NCBI GenBank assembly: GCA_026826555.1
Contig: JAKSZT010040477.1
Location: 1,029,202-1,093,201, forward strand
DNA from: Tolypeutes matacus
Lineage: Eukaryota; Chordata; Mammalia; Cingulata; Chlamyphoridae
Length of the DNA stretch: 64,000 nt
Direction of reading: 5' to 3'
In this document: positions 47,389 through 58,584 of the stretch, one piece after another
Layout: every line of letters starts with the position of its first letter
Position numbering within the stretch: the first letter of the stretch is position 1
Notes under the pieces: model-generated
What the model was told of the DNA's origin: nothing
The model's input: the letters and a program-made list of their open reading frames with translations, nothing else
The model's database searches: none
Made by a program: the position numbers and the translations under genes

Positions 47389-47574
47389 CATGAACATACA
47401 CATGCATATGTAATGAGGCCTAACAGCATAGAAACAGCACCTACATTTCATTCCTATTAAAGATACAGAAGATATTTCATTCTTCACCACTTTATATTTT
47501 AAGAAGAAGTCTTATATTCCATCATTATCAAGTATAATATTCATAACATTTTGTAGCTGTTGGGCCCTCCCTTA

Positions 47575-50500
47575 AATTTTTTAATATATATTTTTATTAG
47601 AGAAGTTGAGAGCTTACAAAATAATCAGCCATACTGTGCAGAATTCCCATACATCACCCTTCCACCAATACCTTGACTTGTTGTGGAATATTTGTTACAG
47701 ATTTTAAAAGAAAATCATCCGACTATTACCAATAAATGTGGTCCATAGCTTACATGTAATATATTTTCCATACTCCCTCTGTTATTAACACTATTTATTA
47801 TTATTGTATATTTGTTATAGTTCATGAGAGAACAGTCTCATATTTGTACTGTTAACCACAGTCCATCTTCTAAAACATGGTTCATTGAGTTATACAGTCT
47901 TACGTCTAGTAGAATCTATCCAAAATATACATTCAGTAGCTCTCACTTTTATGATAGAGTTGTATAGTCATTGCCTCAGTAAATTTCTGAAATTTTTCCT
48001 TAGTTTGAAAGAAAAAATCCCATAACGCTTATTATTTGTCCTTAACATTGATATAGTACCTTTTTTGACACTGATGCAAGAATATTACAATATTGCAGTT
48101 AATGATAGTCCATAAGTTACATTAATTGTATTTTTACTATGTTTCACCATGTTCTTACCACCTTATAATAGTGATGTACTCATAAAAGTACATTCATGCA
48201 TTTATACTATTAACCACAATCTTCATCCACTTCTGGGTTCACTATGTTATTCAGTGCCTAGATTTTTCTCTAGCTTTCTTTTATTTGATATTTATGGTGC
48301 TAAACTTCAACTTTAAGCCACAGTCTCATTTATAATCCAGTTGTGTCAGATTTAGTCATTACAATGTGTTACTGTAAACTCTATCTATTTCCAAACTTTT
48401 ACATTCAAACTAATTAAAGATTTTTCATACACAAGGCTTCAGTAGCCCTTCTCAGTCCTCAATCAATTTCTTAGTAACCTACACTCTAAGTTTTAACTCC
48501 ATGTGTTTCTTTGTATTTATTTCTTATTAATGAGACTATACAATTTTTGTCCTTTTGTGTCTGGCTTATTTCACTTGCCATAATGTCCTCAAGGTCAATC
48601 CATCTTATCATATGTGCCCCAATTTCATTTCTTCTTATGACAGAATAGTATTCCATCATAAGCATGTACCACATTCTGTTTATCCATTCATCAGTTGATG
48701 GACACTTGGGTTGTTTCCATATTTTGGCAATTGTGAATACTGCTGCTATGAACATTGGTGTGCAAATGTCTGTTCTTGCCACTGTTTTCACTTCTTCTAG
48801 AAATATTCCAAGTAGAGGGATTGCCAGTCCTTAACTTTCTAAGGACTCATCAAACTGTCTTCCCCAAAGGGTGCAACATTCTATATACCTACCAAGAGTG
48901 AAGGAGTGTTCCCTTTTTTCCACATCCTCTCCAGGAATTTTTATTTTCTGTTTTTTTTTTTTTTTCCTGAATAATGGCCCTTATATATCTCATTGTAGTT
49001 TTGATTTCCATCCCCTTAATACCTAGTGATATTGATTATTTTAAGTGCTTTTTTTGCCATTTGTATTTCCCCTTTGGAGAAATGCTTATTTAAGTCTTCT
49101 GTTTATTTTTTAAATTGAAATGTTTGCCCTCTTATTGTTAAGTTGTATGATCTTTTTATATAGCATGGAAGTCAAACCCTTTTTGGATATGTGGTTTCCA
49201 AATATTTTCTCCCATTGAGTGGGCTGCCTTTTCACCTTCTTGATAAAATCCTTTGAAGCGAAATATATGGAGATTAAATAACACACTCTTAAATAATCAG
49301 TATGTCAAAGAAGAATTTGCCAGAGAAATCAGTGAAAATCTCGAGATAAAAAAAATGAGAACATAACATATCAGAACCTATAAAATGTAGTGAAGGCAGA
49401 GCTTAGACGGAAACTTGTAGCCCTCAATGCTTACATTGAAAAAAGAGGAATGAGCTAAAATCATTGACCTAACTACATAGTTGGAGGAACTAGAAGAACT
49501 TCAAACTTTTCCAAAAGCAAGTAGAAGAAATGAAATAACTAAGAAAAGAGCAGTAATAAATGAATTTGAGTAAAAGAAAAGCAACAGAAATAATTAACAA
49601 AATAAAACATTGATTATTTGATATGATCAATAAAATTGACAAACATAAATCTAGACAGAAAAAGAAGAAAAGAGCAAAGATGCAAATAAATAAAACCAGA
49701 AATGAAAATAGGACATTACTACTGACTCCACAGAAATAAAAGAGATTTGGGATGCTACAATCAACTGTACACCAACAAAATAAGCAATGTAGATGAAATA
49801 GAAAATGTCTTATGAGCAAATGAACAGCCTACACTGAACCTAGAAGAAATAAAAGACTTCAACAAACATACCACAAACAAAGACATTGAAATAGTGATCA
49901 AACAACTCCCCAGAATGAAAAGTCCTAGACCAGATGGCTTCACAGATGAATTCTACCAAGGATTAAAAGATTTAATACCAATCTTACTCAAATACTTCCA
50001 AAAAATTGAACAAGAAGTAACACTACCAAACTCATTCTATGAAGCCAATATCACCTTAATACCATAGCCAGATAAACGATAATGAGAAAAGAAAATTACA
50101 GACCCATTTCCATAATGAATACAGATGCAAAAATTTTCAACAAAATGTTCTATTCAAATCAAACAACACATTAAAAAAGTATTGATTGTGATTAACTGGG
50201 TTTTATCCCATACATACAAGAGAATCAATCATCATAATAAATAATAATAAATCAAAGAAGAAAATCCCATGATCATCTTGATTGATGCATAAAAAGCATT
50301 TGACAAAATACAGCATCATTTCCTGATAAAAAAAAAAAATACTCCAAAATATAGGAATTAAAGGAAACAGTCTCAACATGATAAAGCACATATATGAAAA
50401 ATCCACAGCTAACATTGTACTCAATGGTGAAAGACCGAAACATTTGTCATTGAGATTGGGAACAAGACAAGGTTGCCCTCTGTCACCACTGTAGTTCAAT

Positions 50501-51535
50501 ATCATGCAAGAGGATCTAGTTAGAGCAATTAGTCAAGAAAAAGAAATAGAAGACATCCAAATTGGAAAAGAAGTAAAACTTTCTCCATTCTCAGATGATA
50601 TTATCCTAGACTTAGAAAGTCCTGAAAAATCTATAAAATTTTACTAGAGCTAATAAAAAAGTTCAGCAGAGTGGCAGGATACAAGATTACCAAGCAAAAA
50701 AAATCAGTATTTCTATATACTAGTAAATAGCAATCTGAGGAGGAAGTCAGGAAAAAAATTCATTTACATTAGTGACTGAAATAATCAAATATTTAGGAAC
50801 AAAGTTAAGAAAGGACATAAAGCACTTGTATTCCAAAAACTACAAAGCATTGTTAAAAGAAAAAGAAGACCTAAATAAATGAAAGAACTTTCTGTGTTCA
50901 TGGATTGGAAGACTAAATATCATTAAAATGTCAAATCTACCCAAATTGAAGGACAGATTCTACACAATCCCAATAAATATTCCAATGTCTTTTTAAAAGA
51001 AATGAAAAGCCCAATTACCAAATTTATTTGCAAGGGTAGAGGGCCCTGAACAGCTGGAAACATCTTAAAAAGGAAGCATGAAGTTGGACGACTCACACTT
51101 AAAGATTTTAAATCATGCTGCCTAGCTACAGTGTTAAAAACAGCATGTTACTGGCATTAAGATAGGCATATAGACCGATGGAACTGAATCTACAGTTAAA
51201 AAAATGACCCTCACATCTAGGGTTAAATGGTTTTGACAAGGCCATTAAGCCCACTCAGCTGGGATAGAGCCCTCTATTCACAAAATGGTGCTGGGAGAAC
51301 TAGATAGCCATCTCCAAAAGAAAGAAAAAAGACTCATATTTCACATCTTATACAAAAATTAATTTAAAATGGATCAATGACCTATATATAAAAGCTCAAA
51401 GAAACACCTTCAAGATCTGGTGTTCAGTGGTGGTTTCTTAAACCTTACACTGGAAGCATGAGTAATGATAGGAGAAAATGGATAAATGGGACTTAATGCA
51501 AGCAACATAATTTGATTTAAAAACTTTCAAATAAA
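47575..51535 (-). mobile_element. Large 5'-inverted L1 (3' part antisense, 5' part sense)
   Basis: Bases 47575-49260 are antisense L1: 3'UTR (47575-48480), then the ORF2p C-terminus (minus frame 48791-48486, '[20 protein letters not shown]') and upstream text to 'cttgataaaatcctttgaag'. From 49262 the orientation flips. 49262-51535 is sense ORF2 from late endonuclease through reverse transcriptase ('agaccagatggcttcacaga' at 49927; 'ttctcagatgatattatcc' near 50590, the FADD-box region) to 'aaaaactttcaaa'. The content of the two arms abuts without a large overlap. ORF2 is broken by many stops. It encodes reverse transcriptase and endonuclease in living L1; here it is dead. Confidence 0.8.
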
Positions 51536-51589
51536 CCCATCAACATCACACATTATCTATTTAGTAAATATCTAGCAAGTTGTAATTGC

Positions 51590-52375
51590 TTTGGAAGGAT
51601 TTCTAGGTTTATTTCCTAAGACTAAAACAGTTCACAAAGAAACACAAATGAACAATAAATTAATTAAAAGAATCTTAACATCATTTACTACCAAGGAAAT
51701 GCAAATTAAAACCATGAGATGTTATTTCTAAAATGTACAAGGTTGACAATACCCAGCATTGTTTCAAATAAGCAGCAGCTGGAACTTGCAGGCATTTCTG
51801 GATGGTGTGTAAAATGTACAACTGCTTTAAAATTTTTTTATTGAAACCATAACCATAATCTATAAAGAGATGTAAGAACCTATGATCACCAAAAGGAGGT
51901 TAATAGCAGTTTAGTCTTAACAGTTCCAAACTGAAAATGCTCCAGAGGTCCACCAACAAAATGGAATGGATAATTAAAGTGTGATATATTCACACAATGT
52001 ATTTAGCAAAAAAAAGAACAACTGATAAATGTAAAAGTTGGGAAATTTTTTAAAATTATATTAAGCTAAGTGAAAAAAGCCAGAAATATAAATTACCTAG
52101 AATGGGTTTCTATTTACATAAAATTCTAGAATAGATCCAATTAAAACTTGGTGGCAAAAATGAGACTAGTGGTTGTAACTGGAGTGAATACTTTCACTGA
52201 TAAAAGGCATGAGTGTCCTTTATGGGATGACAAAAGTTGTGTCATCTGTTTAGAGTGAGATACATAAACCTATCTAACTGTCAAAACAGGTGAAAAGTAT
52301 GATTCAGATCTATGAAATTTACTGTATTTTATTATACCTCAAACTAAAACACATTTCCTCAAAATTTTTTGACTT
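51590..52375 (+). mobile_element. Old L1 3' end
   Basis: 'aggaaatgcaaattaaaaccatgag', 'tccaccaacaaaatggaatgg', 'cacacaatgtatttagc' and 'tatacctcaaactaaaac' are in the order of an old L1 ORF2 end and 3'UTR. It is more diverged than its neighbours. Confidence 0.7.
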
Positions 52376-52620
52376 ATTAGTTGATACTTTTTAACAAACA
52401 TTTATTAAACAGCATGGTGTAGAAGCATTTTAAAAAATATTTGTTATGCAATCAAACTGTAATTTTTGAGAATCCACAATTTTGTTTGGTGATGATATTA
52501 TAGCAAACAAAGTATAAGGATTAATTCACATTTCAAATTAATAGAGAAAACAATAGCAACATGTAGATAAAAATATGTATAAAGATAAAATTTCAAATTG
52601 AGAAATCACACACAATCATT

Positions 52621-52815
52621 CTATAAAGCCTTAAAATTGGGTAAATCAATGTATTCTTCATCATGATTTAAGGCAATAACTTGACTGTAGATGAAGGGGT
52701 TCAGCACATGAGTGAATATAATATAATAAACTGACACAATCTTATAGTTAGTGAACCCATAGGAATTTGGTCTCATGCAAATAAAAGTGAAAGGCCCATA
52801 TAAGTTAAGAAACAT
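52621..52815 (-). pseudogene. Olfactory receptor C-terminal fragment
   Basis: The 64-residue frame contains 'YGPFTFICMRPNS', the loop after TM6, and 'VSVYYIIFTHVLNPFIYSQ', the TM7 signature (usual form PMLNPFIYS), then a short tail to the stop at 52621. No upstream receptor sequence was found before 52820, so only the last ~60 codons remain. This suggests the receptor cluster once extended to both sides of the inserted L1s. Confidence 0.75.
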
Positions 52816-52829
52816 GCTTTTTCAGGTGA

Positions 52830-53720
52830 AATAAGTGCATAAAACTAATTTATCATTACACAGCTTGCTATAGTATTTAGATAATTTAATGGAAACATCA
52901 GTTAGAGGGAACCCTTAAATCAAATAGTAGCAGGTAAATATAATTCCCTAAACTGTGAGTTTAAATTATGTTTTTATTATAATTCTTTATCACATTTTAA
53001 AAATACAGAGGTAAGGCAATTTACAATTAATTAATTGTTTGTAACCCTATTAAAAGTGGATTCTCTGGGATAAATTCTATTGAATTGACTACAGCAGCAA
53101 AGTGAGGATGAAATCAAAAGGGAGAAAATAATGTATGTTGCAAGTAAACATCTATATTGGCAAAGAAAAGAAGAATAAAACCTCAAAATTTTTATTTTTA
53201 TTTTGAGTAAAGGAATAGGAAATTTCCTGACCTAAAGAAAAAATATTATTTTACCTTCTTCACTATGGTTTCAGAAAAGTAGAGAGTTCCCTATTAATTC
53301 TCTTCCTTATCCATAGACCTTTACTTAGATGGATGTGAAAATTATGTCTTTAAATAACAAACTCTTGTGTTTTGAGATGCTAACAGAAGATCATTCATCA
53401 GAATTTTTGAATAATCTTAGAAAATCAGAAGAGTGCTCAGATCCTTCTTTTGTGTATTTTTCCCATTCTGCTCCCAAAACCTAAGATCAAAAGTGAAAAT
53501 CTTTTATCTCCATGATATTAAGATACCTAACCCATCTCTTCTGTCAAAAATAAAATAACAATTGTCATATCATCTATCTGGTAAAATTCATAACTTTACT
53601 TCAATGGCTGGGTCAGCTACCATATATGTTAGCTCTTTAGAGTACAGTATTGATAACAGAGAGGATCCATTTAAAAAAATAGGTAGAAGTAATACTAGAA
53701 CCATGGATTTTCTGGTGCTA
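52830..53720. other. No gene recognised
   Basis: AT-rich DNA. ORFs at 53562-53816 (+) and 53797-53588 (-) overlap the U1 pseudogene and are not genes. Confidence 0.45.
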
Positions 53721-53732
53721 AAACACACAAGC

Positions 53733-53894
53733 ATACTTTCCTGGCAGGGAAATACCATGATCAGGAAGGTGGTGTTCTCAGGGCGAGGCTTATTCATTGC
53801 ACTCCAGATGTGCTGACCTCTGTGATTTCCCCAAATGTGGGAAACTCGACTGCATAATTTGTGGTAGTGGGGGACTGTGTTTGCGCTTTCCCAT
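53733..53894 (+). pseudogene. RNU1 (pseudogene): U1 snRNA retropseudogene, full length
   Basis: Recognisable from end to end: 'ggcagggaaataccatgatc', 'cagggcgaggcttattcatt', 'gaaactcgactgcataattt' with the Sm site aatttgtgg (53856-53864), and 'tgcgctttccc'. U1 pairs with 5' splice sites through its 5' end. Here that end reads ATACTTTCC instead of ATACTTACC, which weakens the pairing. An A-rich tail (53896-53934) and a 7-bp repeat cacaagc at 53726-53732 and 53946-53952 suggest L1-mediated retroposition. No snRNA promoter elements were seen upstream. Confidence 0.9.
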
Positions 53895-53959
53895 TAAAAA
53901 ACAAAAAACAAAACAAAACAAAACAAAAAAAAACTAACAACACCTCACAAGCAAATTAT

Positions 53960-55595
53960 TAAATAATGAGCGATTAGCATGACCTATTCAAGAAAGATAA
54001 ATTTGAGGATCCACAGCAGGCTGGATTTCCTCTGTCCTCTAAGCAATGTCATCCTAATGTAGAAATCTGGGCATAGTCTGGCTATAAATGAATCACTTAT
54101 ATTATTGTCTAAGGTGTTTTATATTGATGGGGAATAGTAGAGGCTTTTCACGACTTTTGCCCAAAGTACTTTATATTAATGTGCCAAGGCTGCACAAAAT
54201 TTGCACTAGGAATGTTAAAGAAATTTTATATTTACGGACCTTGATGACTTCCAGAGATTCAAAATACTTCCCTAAATGCTTTCAGAAATCTGTGATTCAT
54301 TAAAATAAAATGAATTATTTGAGCAGAAATGTAAAATGGAATTAACTGTCATTAGAAAAGGATGATGATTTAAACGCACTTTAAGGAGTAAATTAATGTG
54401 ATTCAGGCATTGCTAATTTAAACTTTGAAAAGGAGTGGCTGATAAATAGTATAATATTGAAAGATCAGTTATTGCAAAAGACTATAATTAAAATGAACAT
54501 AACCCAAGGTAGAATTCAGCTGCTTTTCCCTCTTGAACTAAATTTGGCAGAATAGCTGCTAATTGTAATTGTCAGTTAATTATGTTTATATTTTGTGTTT
54601 TGTGTGTCTGTGTGTATGTAGTAAAACTCTGGTAATTGCCACATCACTAATAGCATATGTCATTCATTGTGCCTGTCAAGAACTTTGTCCTGTGATCCAA
54701 TCTTGGGTGCCATTTCATGATTTTGCTCCCATTAGTTCTTATATTTTAGGTATCCAGCTAACCTTGAATCCTGACTCCCTGTTTCAACAGTTCTGTGACC
54801 CAAGCCTTATATATTAGGCTGTATGAGTCTCAGATTTCTCAAATTTGAAAGGGATATTTGCATTAAATTTTTTTTCAATGAAATAGTTGATAGAGATTTC
54901 CTGATACAATACATAAGATAAAGCAATTCCTTAACATTGGGATAGGCTGTAGTAACTGCAATTTACTGTGTTAATAAGATAGTACAGTATGAATCATTGT
55001 TCTTTCTGACATTGAATTTTGAATTTTATTGAAGGAGCAAATCCCTCTCTGATGTGGGATGTGCTACTCACATAAGTGTATTCTAACATTTAAGTCAATT
55101 TACCATATTTTCTATGCAAACATCTCAGCTCCGTAAATAAATAAAAGTATCATATAATATAAAATAGTATATCAGTTTTCTATAAAAACGTCACCAAATC
55201 ATAATAATCATTTATAATACAATTTTCCTTTTCCCTCTTTTAAGTAATATTAAGCATGAAGTCACATGATCATCAAAATAATGTTCTAATTATACAAGGT
55301 TTCTACTGTTAATTGTGTAATATAAATCAAATGCTATGTACTATCCCAGGAGGTATGGAAATAAAGGCCAATGAGGCTCTAAGTTGGTAAGATAAATAAT
55401 ATATCATTTAAAATTGCAGCCTGAAATTACATGCACAGACTATCCTTTTCAACTGCAATCACATTTATAAATCAGCACTGTTAATTATAATCACTGTAAT
55501 GTATTAAAATCACCTATATTCATTTCCACACATTTTTAATCAACTATATTAAAAATTCTACATATATTAAGCATCAGCTCTTATTCTCAATCCAC
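53960..55595. other. No gene recognised
   Basis: AT-rich unique-looking DNA. The ORFs at 54088 and 54569 have no recognisable domain. Confidence 0.45.
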
Positions 55596-55599
55596 ATTT

Positions 55600-56560
55600 A
55601 ATTTTCTAGTAACCTATACTCTAGAGTTTACCTCCATAACTGGTCTCATCATTTTAGTACATATTAGTGAAACAATACAATATTTGTTATTTTGTGTCTG
55701 ACATTTCACTCAATATAATACCCTCAAGGTTCATCCATGTTGCCATATGCATCCCAATTTCATTTCTTCTTACAGCTGAAGAGTATTCCATTGTATGCGT
55801 ACACCACATTTTGTTTATCCACTTTGTTTATCCACATTTTGTTTATCATACAATATTTTTTCCTTTTGTGTCAGAATTATTTCACTCAACATTATTTCTT
55901 CAAGTATGATCACTTATTAGCATGTTATCACAATTTCATTTTTTATAGCAGAATAGAAATGTGTATTTTGTTTATACATTAATTAGTTGATGGCCAAGTG
56001 AGTTACTTCTAACTTTCGGCTGTCAAGAATAATACTCTTACAATGTTTTTCTGCAAATATCTCTTCAAGTCCCCGTTTTCATTCTTTTGTATACAGACCT
56101 AGAAGTTAAATTGCTGAATAATATAAAATAATTCTTTGTCTAACTTGCTGAGGAATCCAAAATCTGTTTTCCAAAGTGGATGCAGTATTTTACTTTCCCA
56201 CCAGCAATGCATGAGGGTTCTTTATTTCTGGGAAACCATGTTATTTTCATTTAAAATAGTAATCTTTCTTTTGGATGTGGGATAGTATTTCACAGTTGTT
56301 TAGATATGCATTTTCCTAGCAACTAGTGAGGCTGGGGATGATTTCATGTGCTTATGGATCATTTATATAATTTATTTGGAGGAATATCAATTGAAGATGT
56401 TTGTTAATTTTGTAATGAGGCTGTTTTTGAGTTGTAGGAGTAATCTATGTATTCTGTATATTTAACTATTATTAGATATAAGATTTAAAAATACATTGTC
56501 CCATTTTTCTGGTTCTTTTGTTTATGCAAAAAAGTTTTGATTTTAAGTAGAATATATCTA
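55600..56560 (-). mobile_element. L1 ORF2 C-terminus, antisense
   Basis: 'tttgtgtctgacatttcactcaatat', 'tcatccatgttgccatatgc' and 'gagtattccattgtatg' are the reverse of the ORF2 end. A section is repeated: 'attttgtttatcc' at 55808 and 55835, and 'ccttttgtgtcagaattatttcactcaacatt' after 55861 repeats the text of 55685-55715. Confidence 0.75.
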
Positions 56561-56579
56561 TTTTTTCCTATGCTGCTTG

Positions 56580-57790
56580 TGCTTTTGAATAACTATAAGG
56601 CTACTTTAGCCCATTGTTCATTTCCCAAGATTGAGGATTTGGGGATGGTGATGGCTATTCTGTTTCAAATTGAGAGGGAGCTTAGATCCCATGGGGCAGA
56701 TGGATGGAACTATCTTGCTGGCAGTTGTAGACACTCTGTTCCTTAGAATGGGCATTGTCCATCATAATTCCCTTGTTAGTTGTCCTGGATGAGTCCAATG
56801 AACGGAAGAGTAGTTGTTACAACTCTGTTGAGATTCAGGGCTCAACTGGAATAAGAACAGAACAAAGATTTAAGTTTCTGGGACATATATTTAACAAGTA
56901 TATTGCTAATCATAGGTTCAAATAAAAGGGGCAGAAGAGCCATATGTAGTGAAACTAAAAATGAGTCTAACTCTGTTACACTGGGGAGCATAAATTCCAA
57001 AGTAAGCCCCACTGGCAGGGTGCTGAATTTCTTTGCTTGTCTACTCTGCTTATAGTGTCTGGCTGTCTCTAGCACCCCCTGGAGCCCCACTGTTTGAGGC
57101 ACTGTTTACTATGGCAATAATGAGATCCTGCAGAGACTTGCATAAGTGGAATGACCACCAGACTCACTTTGAAGTCCTTTAGCCATAAAAACTCATTTGT
57201 ATTTAATATTTCCCCCTTTTCCCCAGGGTATTTTTCCAGATGCATTGCTAGTTGGCACTTGTTAAGAATTCCTCTGTGCCAGGGAGGCTCACACTAGGAG
57301 TCATGCACCACTCCAGGGGAAAGGGACTATGTATATATGCTGAGTTTGGCTTAGAGAAGAACCACATTTGAGCAACAAAGAGGCATTCAGGACACAACTC
57401 TTAGGCAATATATAATACTAAGGTAAGTTTGAATTTCACAAGAAAAGGTTCAAAAGTACAATAATCAATATCAAAGGCCTAGCAAAATGATCTGTTTTCC
57501 TTCACTGGGTACTGCCCTTTTATATAGGGGATTCTTGTCATCCTACTAAAGGATGTAGTAAAACTCCTCAGGATGGGAATTCAATATTCTTTTGGTTATT
57601 GTGTAGGTCCTCACCCACTGAGACTATGCCCCATGAACATTTGAACCTATTCACATGGCTTATAATCATGCCCCATGTTCACCTCTCCCCATAAATCCCT
57701 CCATTAACTAAACTCTACACCAGTCATTCTCCACTGCCACAGTTGTGACCCTTCTGTAATCCAAAACCTCTACTAAAATGAAGCCAATAA
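56580..57790 (-). mobile_element. Type A L1/HAL1 3' region
   Basis: Matches 13200-14400 and 30240-31440, e.g. 'gatggtgatggctattctg', 'gttgtcctggatgagtcc' and 'gctgagtttggcttagaga'. ORFs inside are accidental. Confidence 0.8.
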
Positions 57791-57934
57791 AATAACCAAG
57801 ACAAAAATTAAGAAAATTAAAAAAATAATCGTTTTAAAAATTACAAATTAAATTTAAAAAATAGTAAAAATGTAAATTTTTTAGACATTATATCTTTCAT
57901 CACTGTAAGATCTATTATCTTGTATGTACAGTTT

Positions 57935-58445
57935 CATTTTTTCCAAATATTCCCCCAGAGTCTAGAAGATATCTTTACAGGAAACAGAAAGGGAGTAGAG
58001 AGTGGTGAACTGATGCCTATATGGGCAACATCTATGATAATGGTGGAAGGGTGTGGTTGGGCAGTGGATGGGTATGACAGTGGCACAGTGGTGTGATTGG
58101 CATCAGTGGTGCTGGTCTGTGTAGGGAAGTATGGTGGCAAATTTGGATTGGACTATCCATGGACTGGGGATGGGTCAGGGGAAGGAACAGGTGAACTATA
58201 AGGATATGCAGGTCTGTGGCTGAAACTACAATGTTGGGAATGTTCTTTTGGTAAATATGGCATGGAGGGTTACTGGTGTAGAGTGTCAGGTGTGGGAGCT
58301 ATATGAAATAAAGTGCACCTGGGTCATGCTTCTATGAAATATATAAGTGTTCATCTTGTCAGAGTGTGCTATTTTAGTGGGTGGAGAACCACACAATAAA
58401 CAAGAAAATGTTAAACTCCCATCTGGGAGAATCCTTCTATGTTCT
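57935..58445 (+). mobile_element. Type A region, 5' part, sense
   Basis: Reverse-complement match to 14200-14600 and 31230-31590: 'tgaaactacaatgttgggaatg', 'cttttggtaaatatggcatgg', 'cacacaataaacaagaaaatgtt'. It abuts the antisense copy to its left, and their content overlaps, so they are separate insertions. Confidence 0.75.
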
Positions 58446-58584
58446 CAATTAGAACATAGCTGACTTATATCTGTATATATAGCTGACTGTATATATATTG
58501 ATGGAGATCAAATAAATGGGGCCACTGGCCACTGGCCACTGACCACCTCCCCCCCAAAATACAAAGCTTCAGAGTGTTTTCATT

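Larger units (their letters stand above)
43960..47570. other. Unique AT-rich DNA with microsatellites
   Basis: No gene recognised. It contains (CT)n at 44304-44395 and (TA)n(CA)n at 47348-47388. ORFs over these runs are compositional. 46420-46520 is very AT-rich with TATA-type palindromes. Confidence 0.5.

Noticed and set aside
49490..49943. 109- and 60-residue minus-strand hydrophobic ORFs
   Set aside because: Antisense shadows of the A-rich L1 ORF2 sequence.
56580..58445. A further twin-primed inversion (antisense then sense type A)
   Set aside because: Both arms include the same type A section (the 'ccaaaagaac' area), so they overlap in content and are better read as two insertions.
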